From assembly GCF_028023675.1 (NCBI RefSeq), contig NZ_JAQIOZ010000001.1, positions 268,654 through 332,653 on the forward strand: 64,000 bases of DNA, read 5' to 3'. The stretch comes from Primorskyibacter aestuariivivens (GTDB taxonomy: Bacteria > Pseudomonadota > Alphaproteobacteria > Rhodobacterales > Rhodobacteraceae). A model generated the notes under the pieces. The model saw only the letters and a list, made by a program, of their open reading frames with translations, was not told the origin of the DNA and searched no databases. Made by a program: the position numbers and the translations under genes. Positions 33,401 to 40,319 of the stretch are shown here, one piece after another (position 1 is the stretch's first letter; every line of letters begins with the position of its first letter).

Positions 33401-36400
33401 CGAAACCGCCAAGGCTTACGATCTGGCCACCGATCCGGTGCCCACGGAAGACACGAAATTTGCGCTGAGCATCGATATGGTCATCCGCAAGGTGCCGGGC
33501 GCGGGCGGCGCGTCGCTGGCCAATACCTATGCGCTTGGCGCAGCCGATCTGACCCAACAGACCATGATGCGCGAGTTGATGGGTGCGTTGCAGGACAACA
33601 AGGTCAAGGCCGAAAACGTGCGCCTTCTTTACCAGACCGCGGCGGACGAAAGCGGGCTGGTCTCCGACCCGGCGGCCAAGCAGCTTTTCGTACTGCGCAC
33701 CAACACCACCACCCAATCGGTGCCGCCCGCCACGATGGAGGCCATGCTGGTCACTGCCGAACAACAGATGGCCGTGGGGGCCAATGCCGATGATCCGCTG
33801 GGCTTCCTGCAAATCCTTGAGCAATCGAGCGTCACCAACCAGACCGGCTATTTCCTGACCTACGAGACCTCGGGCGGCAAGGGCCTGCCCGACGATCTCT
33901 TTGGCAGCCAGAATTTCGCGCAGGTCACATTCCTGATTGAGCTGGATATAGCGCCATCGGGCGCGGTCTATGCCCTGCCGAACTATGCCAATGCAGCCGT
34001 GCTGACCAATACCAAGCCCGACCTGCTATATTATGCCGAAACCACGGACGCGGCGGATGAGACGCAATATGTCTCCACCGCAGCGGGCACGCTGGGCTTT
34101 GAGATGGCGCGCACGGAACCCACCGGCGACACGGTACTTGCCCGTCTTGCGAACCTCTACAGCCTCATTGCCTATCAGGTTCCGCAAAGCACCGGTTTCC
34201 GGGCCTCGGGCCTGTCTGTCCCGGCCAGCCCGCAAAAAACGGACGAGGGCGACACGACCCAGAGCTGGCGGCTCTTTGCACCGCTTTACAAGCTGGCCAG
34301 TGACAACCCGGCAGGCGACGCCAACCCCAACCGCTATGCGTCGATTGGGGATACCGTGACGATCCAGTCGGTTGTGGTCGATGCCTTCGGCAACAGCTTT
34401 GGCGCGCCCACAGCCGTCATCGAGGATCAGGCGAACCTGTTCTTTGATGATCTGGTGCCGCTGGGCAACTGGACCGGCGTGCGTACGATCTTTGATTTCA
34501 ATGCCTGGGACAGCCCGACCGACAACACGGTCTGCGCGTCGATTGACAGCAGCACGGGGCTTGCCACCGGCGGCGATCCGAAACCCGGCGCGCTTAGCGT
34601 CTATCTCTGCCCCAGTGTTGACGCCCTGCCCAAACCCGGCTCGCAAAGCGCGCTGGCCACGGCAGAGATGTATGACACGGTGATCAACCAGCTTGCGGCC
34701 AAGGGGCCGTCCGGACAGGCCACGACCGAGATGTTCGTGACCACCAATCTCGACAGTTCCGGCAGCGACATTGCGCTGGATACGGCACAGACCGCAGCGG
34801 TGATGAAAATGCTGGGCGATCTGCGTGATTACCTTGTCTCGGGTGGCACGGAACCGACCGGGGCCACGCTGACGGTGAACGTGCCAGGGGCGACTGACAC
34901 CTTGCCGCTGGTCTTCGAGATTCAGGTGGATTTCGGCATCAAACGCACCGGTTTCATCTCACCGGACGTGCAGGATTACGCCAATGCCACCCGCGTGGTG
35001 ACAAATATCCCGCCGCAATCGGACCCCGAAGCGCTCAAGCAACTGGCGAATGATTTCGCCGTCGCTTTCCCCGCCTTCACCCTCGCCACCGGCCCGGCGG
35101 ATGCCGACGATGTTGTGGTGCACTCCATGGCACCCGAAATGCTGGCAGCCGAGACCGGCAAATCCTCGAACGCCCAGCCCAAGGGGCTCTGGGCGGTCTC
35201 CACCGCCGTGACCGATCTGCAAATCAGCCAGACCCGGCGCGCCTATCTTGCGCCCAAACCGCTGGATACCAAACTGCGCTCCGGCACGGTTTGTATGCCC
35301 AACAGCTTGGCCGGGCTTGGCAGCCTGCCCGAAAAACGGGCGTTCTCGGATGTTGATCTTGACCAGATGGCGCGCGGTGCCTTTGCCGCGATTGACAATA
35401 TCCTTGGTGCGGAGAACGCATCCCACGCCTTCGAGCAGGCTCCGGCGGCTTACACGGCCATTGCCAATGCCCGCGAACAGATCGCCGACCGCTATGCCGA
35501 TAACGAGGTTGCGTGGCTCCTGAACGATGCCACCTACCAGGGTCAGGGCAGCGACCTGTGTCAGGGTCAGGACCTGATGGCACAGCAGATGCGCGCCGCA
35601 CTTGGCAGTGCCTATGCCATCAACACCATCGTGCAGACCGATGTGAGCTTTGCCCAATCCCTGCCCGCCAGCATGGACAACCGCCTTCAGCTCTTTGGTC
35701 AGATGCAACGTCCGGGCAGCAGCGACACGGGCGAACAATCGGGCGGCGGCTTTGGTCTTGGCACCGCGCGGGTCGATGTGCCCGCAGGCAGCGGAGGCCA
35801 GAATGCCACAACCAGCTTCCTCTATGGCGTCACCGATCAGAAGATCGAGGAAGAAACCTTTGAGACGATGAATCTGGAATGGGCGGTCTCGCATCTGCAA
35901 GTCTTCCTTGACCCGCGCCAGATTGATTATTGCGACCACGGCACCGCGGCACCGCCGTCGATCTGGCTGCAATTCATCAATGCCTTCACCCATGCCCCAC
36001 AGATGGGCGAAACGGTGATCCCGCTGGCCTATCGCGATTATCCGACGCCGCCCACGATGGTGGTGCAATCGGCAGAGGCCGATATCCGGAAGGATCCCAA
36101 GACGCTGGGTGAACTGACGCTGTGGTACTACACGGCGATCTATCAGGCACGTCTGCTGAGCCGCGACGAGGTCATGCTCGACCTGATCTACAACACCGGC
36201 GGCGGCGATGAGAACACGCTTGCCTCGGTCGCGGCACAGGATTGCACCAGCCAGACCAGCTTTACCCTCTTCGAGGCGCTGGCCCGGTTCCAGGCGGCAT
36301 ACGAGATCCTGCAACCACAGCTCAGCCCGGTTCCCGAAAGCGGCGCGAAGGACGCGTTGGAGAGCTTTGCCACGCTGGTCACGCAACTGGCCAACAACAC

Positions 36401-37454
36401 CAACTGGGTGCCAAATGCCTTCGACATGGCGGCGGGCTCCGGCCTGACCTTTACGCTGGAACAGGATCTGGTCACCGACATCGCCACCGGCACCGGCGAC
36501 GCGCGCCAGGTCACGCTTGTACCCGATCCGCTCGCCCCCAAGGGCAACCCATGGATCGGCAACAAATGCGTGGCAGCACTCGATCCCACCACGATGAAAC
36601 CCTATGGCGATCAGGCCGAAACCTGTTCGAAACCGGGCGACAAGATCGTGCAGGCCGCCTATACGCCCGATCCCCCGCTGAGTGCGAATTTCGTCACCCA
36701 CAGGGTGCGGGCGCGCGGTTTGACCACACTGGCCTATGAAAACGCCAATTCCGGCATCGGCACGCGCCGCAACGCGCATCTCTACCCGGACAAAGCGGTG
36801 TTCTCGAACCCGGCCTTCATCTACCAGACGCCGATTGTGGCAGGCACCAACCCGATCACGCCCTTTGTACAGAACGACACGGCGTTCCAGATCTATCCCA
36901 TGATTGTCCCCGACAAGGATCAGGACATGGGCAGCTATATCGCCACCACGCTGGAGGAGCTGATGGGCGTCGCCACCTCGACACGGCTGATGGCTGTTGC
37001 TGTGGATGACATGGACGCGGTGTCCGAAGCCGCGACCAAGACCCGCCGGATCAAGATCGACGCGCGCTATGGCTTCCCGATCGGCGCGCCCTCGGGCAGC
37101 GGCGATCAGGCCGACACGCTTGTCCCGCTCGCTCCCATGGCTCTGGTGCGCTCCTTTGACCTGCCAGTGGACGGGCTGGCGGAGGTCATCGTGAAATGGG
37201 TGGGCAAATCGGGCGATCCGGGCGTCAACGGCTTGAAACCCTATGCCGCAGTGCTTGCGGATTGGTTGACCGCGCAGCAGGGCATCGTGCTGGGCGAACC
37301 GGGTGATCCAAACGCACCGCCGCAAGGGGCCTTTGTATCCCTGGATGTGACGCTCTATTCGCAGCTGGACGCGGCCAGCAATCAGCAACCGCTTTTGCGC
37401 CTGACCGACCTGCGGCTGGAACTGGCAGCGGTCAAGGCACCGGGAACCGAGTAG
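27489..37454 (+). CDS. Giant protein (about 3321 residues), unknown family
   Basis: This single open frame of 9966 nt starts at ATG 27489, 7 nt after an AAAGAGGA; an in-frame TTG lies at 27471. There is no signal peptide, no RTX (GGxGxDx) repeats, no YD repeats and no recognisable enzyme motif. Residues about 730-1545 hold many alternating hydrophobic/polar strands (for example SKLDYFDVGIDIPGV, LPALKLSIYTNGDFKVDLGFP). Residues about 1477-1543 are a nearly unbroken alternating stretch (VNVRIQASVGVQLLIEAG then SVSVGVKVKIGLGFFSITIS). The second half (about 1550-3321) is mixed alpha/beta and mostly soluble-looking. Codon use matches its neighbours. It is followed by a terminator and a SARP-type regulator. 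I cannot assign it to a family. Confidence 0.85.
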   Translation: MQLTQLSDTGLYLENVDSPETAVWGLMMYGNQRPQSVNLGTSFSNADSFYVFFPAANRGAGWAGFAKSMDQQMDNGTNRRFGFFDNDATLLGVLSVTGSGGSQALNGGQEFSFRNLTLKVQQPSTGQASVTYDDGSQTFFIENLAVGAQQTVQWLATPPGGPQRPLTPTGNLAIPVSGPTPGVLRTELMLSLDDQAALECGPMYFAPNSGGGDVIATRYPTFLSGDDGTHVAVTAFADVAQQTAQDRTYFALTDTTLKSGFSSVLGRQITLAPRDGSSDPQKLSTRFVLAGRPVTGPGKNEAYFLTPMGAVSMTQTGSASSGELLCAYSATESFSFENGDVLHFWPGKAAWLVNSPETVGDKGDKTPAVYLDDQATTSWISLTSDAAQNTYFSQPQGSPIYEDDGQTGDATVKPYKLKFKPIPAWPALGTDAANATCPPVPMAPYGGLPGLNTDSSAPFTYLESKGINPARRQVLSQSNPHQSLAPMMKVAAGTEAGTLTNAMTPLGLVGGFDNNNLWMTTHFAVSGAQNNHKLQFEDMGEAIRAAFYQNQIFMVIDQDMSNGTPLFTFGKSDATVELSDWFFDLQLQGENPDGTPPILIIKFFRDKSIKELVSDRALWEAATTFSSDPKSRESQILDIITTAEAAVKKDPNSIYANFVKIVNDPNFTGLLALNTALDLQELPAVIKALLGGMVDEKGNSNIAAFRAHHVGVSISDTGNGGAVELDSSSVFALVDYEDPGTTNTSLQIRSEQGLARDLDVLDSIYPCGANGLTCYGFKVIYLRALFTNNALSSFDAEVDLTVDNLFAVGVNLGNDATTTADGEKANIIKINGSYSEHDGAQTYSFIAKKTYEFSFDDNTYLKKITFDKVQFSATEEETGNATTSTISSRFAIWGSMEFKELDFLDMLSFEKLSFADLGIEMSYQLIANPPPAQPETRDLSLKFSPGNLRFDFGQTKQRDGDKSLLALLPFKLKSFLYSENGQDISKLDYFDVGIDIPGVIKTGSEYNFALIFDLDLGSLGGLVGDLSAFKFSIIIGWKASATPADEALVFGVQMPEADGKLEITIEGVLKISIGNFQLKYTEDDLLVFAMVKSYMELFGTRVPPGNVNFDLAIFAPQKGDDKIGWIAALNAEAEKKKTAQAISYEGPLQAVQDAQNSISKAEFEDFLAHYDALPEDERREMQRVEPLAVLAEQKKKDGDEGGSILKLDYFGIGQRVGPKDNPDSFDAFLKYMKGDFWTAVEKGKYTDVYKPDGGWIVVSNMVLLDLVGLGFVFYDSTPFYSLKIYITAGSIKGLSFEITYTKVSDDVGLFFINFTLPDTLRTFQAGAASITLPALKLSIYTNGDFKVDLGFPANDDWSVCFRVEAFAGPIPVTGSGGFYIAKLSSATDDTFTAKDYDTILAAGFGARLGVGKNFTAGPLKAGVSLTFFGIIEGAIGYYAYDSDKEDVVQYLTDPKALAIKGQFGVIGEIYGSIDFAIIKASVNVRIQASVGVQLLIEAGLGGDIMLYVEASVSVGVKVKIGLGFFSITISFSFKASFRFEWHLLKQDNAQHVERLAMRSNLAMLATGDAWNPDFPLQTGLNGKLSSWMIGEYTTVWTDTTAVGAPWLATSLTMEYLEDPASAKLEDFKPFENLAAQMITWALSGALGIGNWDATVTQKDIDGLNQNPDLLTGTLDYDTLIAGLGKMFSLNIIPIPSDTKEETNVFATIFPMLPFLTLKTDGRDSELSYAFKDKSNVSQTWIDTTLQTYFEELYTNITSEGGNEMLAEMADPTVPLVQAMFLDWFDAVVRSTNNALLTQMQNDDTDSGKLSDVYLAAVQSGQIKNVAGQMAQFFRSGLRLPQTDGMELPAGSLEATNPLYALIWQEFPVGSKTDYTVSLTGDASQPWVTSSATWAVKSADVTPYAVNGSDLPVPSQPAVIPMLQSGPQAFALANPITWTPAGGDALSLRPFSASMLTALKSSAPLNMSLFTRETAKAYDLATDPVPTEDTKFALSIDMVIRKVPGAGGASLANTYALGAADLTQQTMMRELMGALQDNKVKAENVRLLYQTAADESGLVSDPAAKQLFVLRTNTTTQSVPPATMEAMLVTAEQQMAVGANADDPLGFLQILEQSSVTNQTGYFLTYETSGGKGLPDDLFGSQNFAQVTFLIELDIAPSGAVYALPNYANAAVLTNTKPDLLYYAETTDAADETQYVSTAAGTLGFEMARTEPTGDTVLARLANLYSLIAYQVPQSTGFRASGLSVPASPQKTDEGDTTQSWRLFAPLYKLASDNPAGDANPNRYASIGDTVTIQSVVVDAFGNSFGAPTAVIEDQANLFFDDLVPLGNWTGVRTIFDFNAWDSPTDNTVCASIDSSTGLATGGDPKPGALSVYLCPSVDALPKPGSQSALATAEMYDTVINQLAAKGPSGQATTEMFVTTNLDSSGSDIALDTAQTAAVMKMLGDLRDYLVSGGTEPTGATLTVNVPGATDTLPLVFEIQVDFGIKRTGFISPDVQDYANATRVVTNIPPQSDPEALKQLANDFAVAFPAFTLATGPADADDVVVHSMAPEMLAAETGKSSNAQPKGLWAVSTAVTDLQISQTRRAYLAPKPLDTKLRSGTVCMPNSLAGLGSLPEKRAFSDVDLDQMARGAFAAIDNILGAENASHAFEQAPAAYTAIANAREQIADRYADNEVAWLLNDATYQGQGSDLCQGQDLMAQQMRAALGSAYAINTIVQTDVSFAQSLPASMDNRLQLFGQMQRPGSSDTGEQSGGGFGLGTARVDVPAGSGGQNATTSFLYGVTDQKIEEETFETMNLEWAVSHLQVFLDPRQIDYCDHGTAAPPSIWLQFINAFTHAPQMGETVIPLAYRDYPTPPTMVVQSAEADIRKDPKTLGELTLWYYTAIYQARLLSRDEVMLDLIYNTGGGDENTLASVAAQDCTSQTSFTLFEALARFQAAYEILQPQLSPVPESGAKDALESFATLVTQLANNTNWVPNAFDMAAGSGLTFTLEQDLVTDIATGTGDARQVTLVPDPLAPKGNPWIGNKCVAALDPTTMKPYGDQAETCSKPGDKIVQAAYTPDPPLSANFVTHRVRARGLTTLAYENANSGIGTRRNAHLYPDKAVFSNPAFIYQTPIVAGTNPITPFVQNDTAFQIYPMIVPDKDQDMGSYIATTLEELMGVATSTRLMAVAVDDMDAVSEAATKTRRIKIDARYGFPIGAPSGSGDQADTLVPLAPMALVRSFDLPVDGLAEVIVKWVGKSGDPGVNGLKPYAAVLADWLTAQQGIVLGEPGDPNAPPQGAFVSLDVTLYSQLDAASNQQPLLRLTDLRLELAAVKAPGTE

Positions 37455-37478
37455 CAGCGCCCCTCACCACGACGGACA

Positions 37479-37506
37479 AGGGCGGGCAATGTCTCGCCCT
37501 TTTTTT
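37479..37506 (+). terminator. Rho-independent terminator after the giant gene
   Basis: AGGGCG pairs with CGCCCT around a GGCAATGTCT loop and is followed by seven T. It begins about 25 nt after the stop codon at 37452-37454 and should end the giant transcript before the regulator gene. Confidence 0.85.
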
Positions 37507-37671
37507 CTGCTTTCCACGCCCTGACAGCCCCTCTCATGCGGCAACAAACCACCGGGCATCAATGACATGCGCCCGGTTCTATCCGCGTTCGAGGCGTGAC
37601 AGTCCGGCCCGGATGCATTTAAGGTGGCTCCGAGGTTGGTAGGCTTGGCAATTTTGCTCGAGAAGTCACAT

Positions 37672-39564
37672 ATGCAAGCAAGCCAGGACGTTGAGGCCGC
37701 ATTATCGTCCCGGGTCCTGAGACTGCTCGATACCCTGCGCTTGAAAAAAGCGCGGGCGCTGATGATGTTCCTGCTGCTCTCCGACAGCCGCAAACACCGA
37801 AGCGAAAAGATCTACGAGCTTTTGTGGCGCGGCGCGGATGTCCAGAAAGCCAGTTCCTCTTACCGGCAAACCGTGCGCCATATCCGCGTCTCGGCCGAAG
37901 ATATTCCCGAACTGACCCTGACCACCGGAAGCGGACAGGTGTCGGTCGAGATCAAGGACAACTGGAACCTGATCGACGAATTGGCCACGTTCCTGACCGG
38001 GCGCGACACATTCGATACAGGGCAAAACAATGTCCGCAGCTTTCTGGGTCAGTTGGACCTGTCGCTGGGCATTTCCGACAGCTTCGACAGCTGGATCGAG
38101 GTGGTGCGGGCGCGGGCGCTGGCCCGGTTCCAGCGCGCGCTCGAAAGTGTGTTCAAAGGCAATACCTCTCAGGACGCGTTGCGTGCCGCTGAATTTCTTT
38201 TGGAGATTGAACCACATAACGAGCTGGCCGCGCGTTTCATCATGACCCGGCATTGGCGGGACAACGCCGCGACCCGGGCGATTGATGTCTATAACCGGCT
38301 CTATGAATATCTCGATACCGAGTTCGATCAGGAACCGGAAACCGAGACAATTGAACTGCTCGCGGCGATCTCGAACGATCCGCAGGGCGGCAGTACCGCG
38401 GGCGACGCAGCGCCGCGTTCGGACAAGGTAACCTTGTCGGTGCAACTCAAGGAACAGCAATTTGTCGACACACGCGGGGCCAGTTTTCAGACCGTGTTGC
38501 TGTCCGACCTGCGCATGCGGCTCAGCCGGTTTCGCGAATGGCGCGTGGTGGATGATTATTCCAGCGCCAGCGATTTCCTGTTGATCCGGCTGCAATTGTT
38601 GCCTGTCGGGCAATCCTATCGTCTCTCGGTCGAAGTGAGCCACCCGCCGCATCGTGACCTGATCTGGTCGGAGCTGATTGACGAACCCGAGAATAACTGG
38701 GACGAAAAGGCCCGCGCGTTGGTGTTCAACGTGGCCAATGCGCTGCGCATCGTGGTGGCTGACCGGCAAGGCTCAGACATTCGCGCCTTTCAGTATGACA
38801 AATGGCTGCAATCTCTGGCCCTGATCGGCACATGGGAAGATTCCGACGAAGTCGAAGCCATCGAACTGCTGAGCAGCCTGACGGCGGAAGCGCCGAATTT
38901 CAGCCCCGCCCACGCCGAGCTGGCAGGCATCTACAACATCCGGCACATCATTCGCCCCGGCACGTTCCAGACCGATGACATCAAGGATCTGGCCCTGTTT
39001 CACGCGCTCGAAGCGGTATCACTTGACCCCACCGATACGCGCGCGCATCGCGTGCTGGCCTGGTGCTACTGCCACAAATCCGAGTTTGATTTGGCCGAGT
39101 TTCACTTTGATCAGGCGATGATGCTGAACCCGCAGAACCCGCATTCGCTGTCCTCCAGCGCATTGGGGTTCGCCTTTACCGACAATCTGGAACGCGCCCG
39201 CGAATTGAACGAACTGGCCGCACGCCTGCCCAATACGATGGAACCCTTCCATCTGATCTATTTCGCCGCGACCAACTATCTGCTCGGCAATTACGAGCTG
39301 GCGCTGGAGCAATGCGAAAAGGGCCGTGGGTTGATGTCCACGGTGGGCGGATGGCACAGCGCCACATTGGCCAAGCTGGGCCGGATCAAAGAGGCGCAGG
39401 CGAGGCTGGAGGATTATCACCTTGAGATTGCGCAAGGCTGGTATGGCGAACAGCCCGCAACCATGCAGAACGTCCTGACGTGGTTTACCTCGGTCTTTCC
39501 CCTGCGCAACACGACGGTGCGCGATGACTTGCAGCAGACCCTGAAAGCCTGCTGCAAATCCTGA
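37672..39564 (+). CDS. SARP-type transcriptional regulator with BTAD-like and TPR regions
   Basis: This 630-residue protein resembles SARP/AfsR-type activators. The N-terminus carries a winged-helix region (KKARALMMFLLLSDSRKHRSEKIYELLWRG, then ASSSYRQTVRHIR). A bacterial transcriptional activator (BTAD) helical domain follows, with SDSFDSWIEVVRARALARFQRAL and NPxxE-like EFDQEPETETIELLAAI. The C-terminal half has TPR-like helices (LAWCYCHKSEFDLAEFHFDQAMMLNPQNPHS). The ATG at 37672 was preferred over an upstream GTG at 37624. It lies 217 nt after the giant gene and converges, with 12 nt between stops, on the operon with the peroxidase. It is the only regulator in the block and is a strong candidate for controlling it. 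Confidence 0.78.
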   Translation: MQASQDVEAALSSRVLRLLDTLRLKKARALMMFLLLSDSRKHRSEKIYELLWRGADVQKASSSYRQTVRHIRVSAEDIPELTLTTGSGQVSVEIKDNWNLIDELATFLTGRDTFDTGQNNVRSFLGQLDLSLGISDSFDSWIEVVRARALARFQRALESVFKGNTSQDALRAAEFLLEIEPHNELAARFIMTRHWRDNAATRAIDVYNRLYEYLDTEFDQEPETETIELLAAISNDPQGGSTAGDAAPRSDKVTLSVQLKEQQFVDTRGASFQTVLLSDLRMRLSRFREWRVVDDYSSASDFLLIRLQLLPVGQSYRLSVEVSHPPHRDLIWSELIDEPENNWDEKARALVFNVANALRIVVADRQGSDIRAFQYDKWLQSLALIGTWEDSDEVEAIELLSSLTAEAPNFSPAHAELAGIYNIRHIIRPGTFQTDDIKDLALFHALEAVSLDPTDTRAHRVLAWCYCHKSEFDLAEFHFDQAMMLNPQNPHSLSSSALGFAFTDNLERARELNELAARLPNTMEPFHLIYFAATNYLLGNYELALEQCEKGRGLMSTVGGWHSATLAKLGRIKEAQARLEDYHLEIAQGWYGEQPATMQNVLTWFTSVFPLRNTTVRDDLQQTLKACCKS

Positions 39565-39576
39565 CACCTCGCCCGG

Positions 39577-40305
39577 TCAGTTGCACATCTCGGTGATGTA
39601 GATGCCCACCGCCCGATGAAAGGCCGAAACGGGCGAATTCAGGATCGCGTACATGTTCTGTTTCGCCGGGTCGGCGCTGTTGGCGAGGTCTTCCATACTG
39701 CCCAGACGCTCGTCGATAAGCTTGCCCAGCGCCTGTTTTACATCGTCCGACAGCGGCGCATCGTTGGAATCCCGCGCGTCATCAAGGATATCGTGGAACA
39801 GGCTGCCGAAATGCGCCTTCATCAATCGCCGGTCAAGCTCGTAGCTCAGCGGCGGCTCAAAGCCCGGTGTGTTGTCCATTGCCGCAATCTCGTCTGCGCG
39901 AAAGGCCAGCGTTTCCTTGACCGGCACAACCAGCTTGCGGACATTCGTATCGGTCTGGCCCTCTTCGCTCACCCGCTCGTCATAGTCGATCACGATTGTG
40001 GTCTTTTCCCAGATGCGGTCCAGCTCGGGATCGGACGGGTCATGACCGGTCGGCGGACGCACTGTCATCGCGTGTTTCAAAAGCCCCGCCATGCGGTCGT
40101 ATTCGGGCGTGCCCTCTTGCAGGCGCTCGCCCTCGGACAGCTCGACCATCGTGCGGCCAATGAATTCCACCGTCAGCGGGATACCGGCCACGCCATCCTT
40201 TTCCGCGTTCATGTCAACAGTTTCGTTTTCGGTTCCCGCGCCGTGCAAATACTTGATGTCGTCATCGTCCAGACGGCGACCGACAATAATATAATTTTTC
40301 ACCAT
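39577..40305 (-). CDS. Unknown 242-residue cytoplasmic-type protein
   Basis: This 242-residue acidic protein has no signal peptide or membrane segment. It starts MVKNYIIVGRRLDDDD, with GGGAG 7-8 nt before the ATG at 40305; a TTG six codons upstream is possible. The N-terminal part (VKNYIIVG, VAGIPLTVEFIGRTMVELSEGERL) looks alpha/beta, and the C-terminal part is helical (LSDDVKQALGKLIDERLGSMED). It is the last gene of a three-gene minus-strand operon with a haem peroxidase (14 nt upstream) and a YcaO protein. I do not recognise the family. No catalytic motif is evident. Cotranscription suggests a role with the peroxidase, perhaps as a structural or accessory subunit. Confidence 0.8.
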   Translation of the reverse strand: MVKNYIIVGRRLDDDDIKYLHGAGTENETVDMNAEKDGVAGIPLTVEFIGRTMVELSEGERLQEGTPEYDRMAGLLKHAMTVRPPTGHDPSDPELDRIWEKTTIVIDYDERVSEEGQTDTNVRKLVVPVKETLAFRADEIAAMDNTPGFEPPLSYELDRRLMKAHFGSLFHDILDDARDSNDAPLSDDVKQALGKLIDERLGSMEDLANSADPAKQNMYAILNSPVSAFHRAVGIYITEMCN

Positions 40306-40319
40306 GGTGTTTCTCCCTT

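Noticed and set aside
34959..37388. Long open frame of about 809 codons on the minus strand inside the giant gene
   Set aside because: It is antisense to a longer frame with normal protein-like composition; GC-rich third positions create such open frames. No motif, start context or neighbour supports it.
27489..37454. RTX toxin, Tc toxin or nonribosomal megasynthase assignment for the giant protein
   Set aside because: No GGxGxD repeats, no RHS/YD repeats, and no adenylation, condensation, ketosynthase or carrier-site motifs were found.
27489..37454. A DUF6603-like or lipid-transfer-bridge protein call
   Set aside because: The strand pattern is suggestive, but I could not anchor it to a conserved motif, so it would be a guess.
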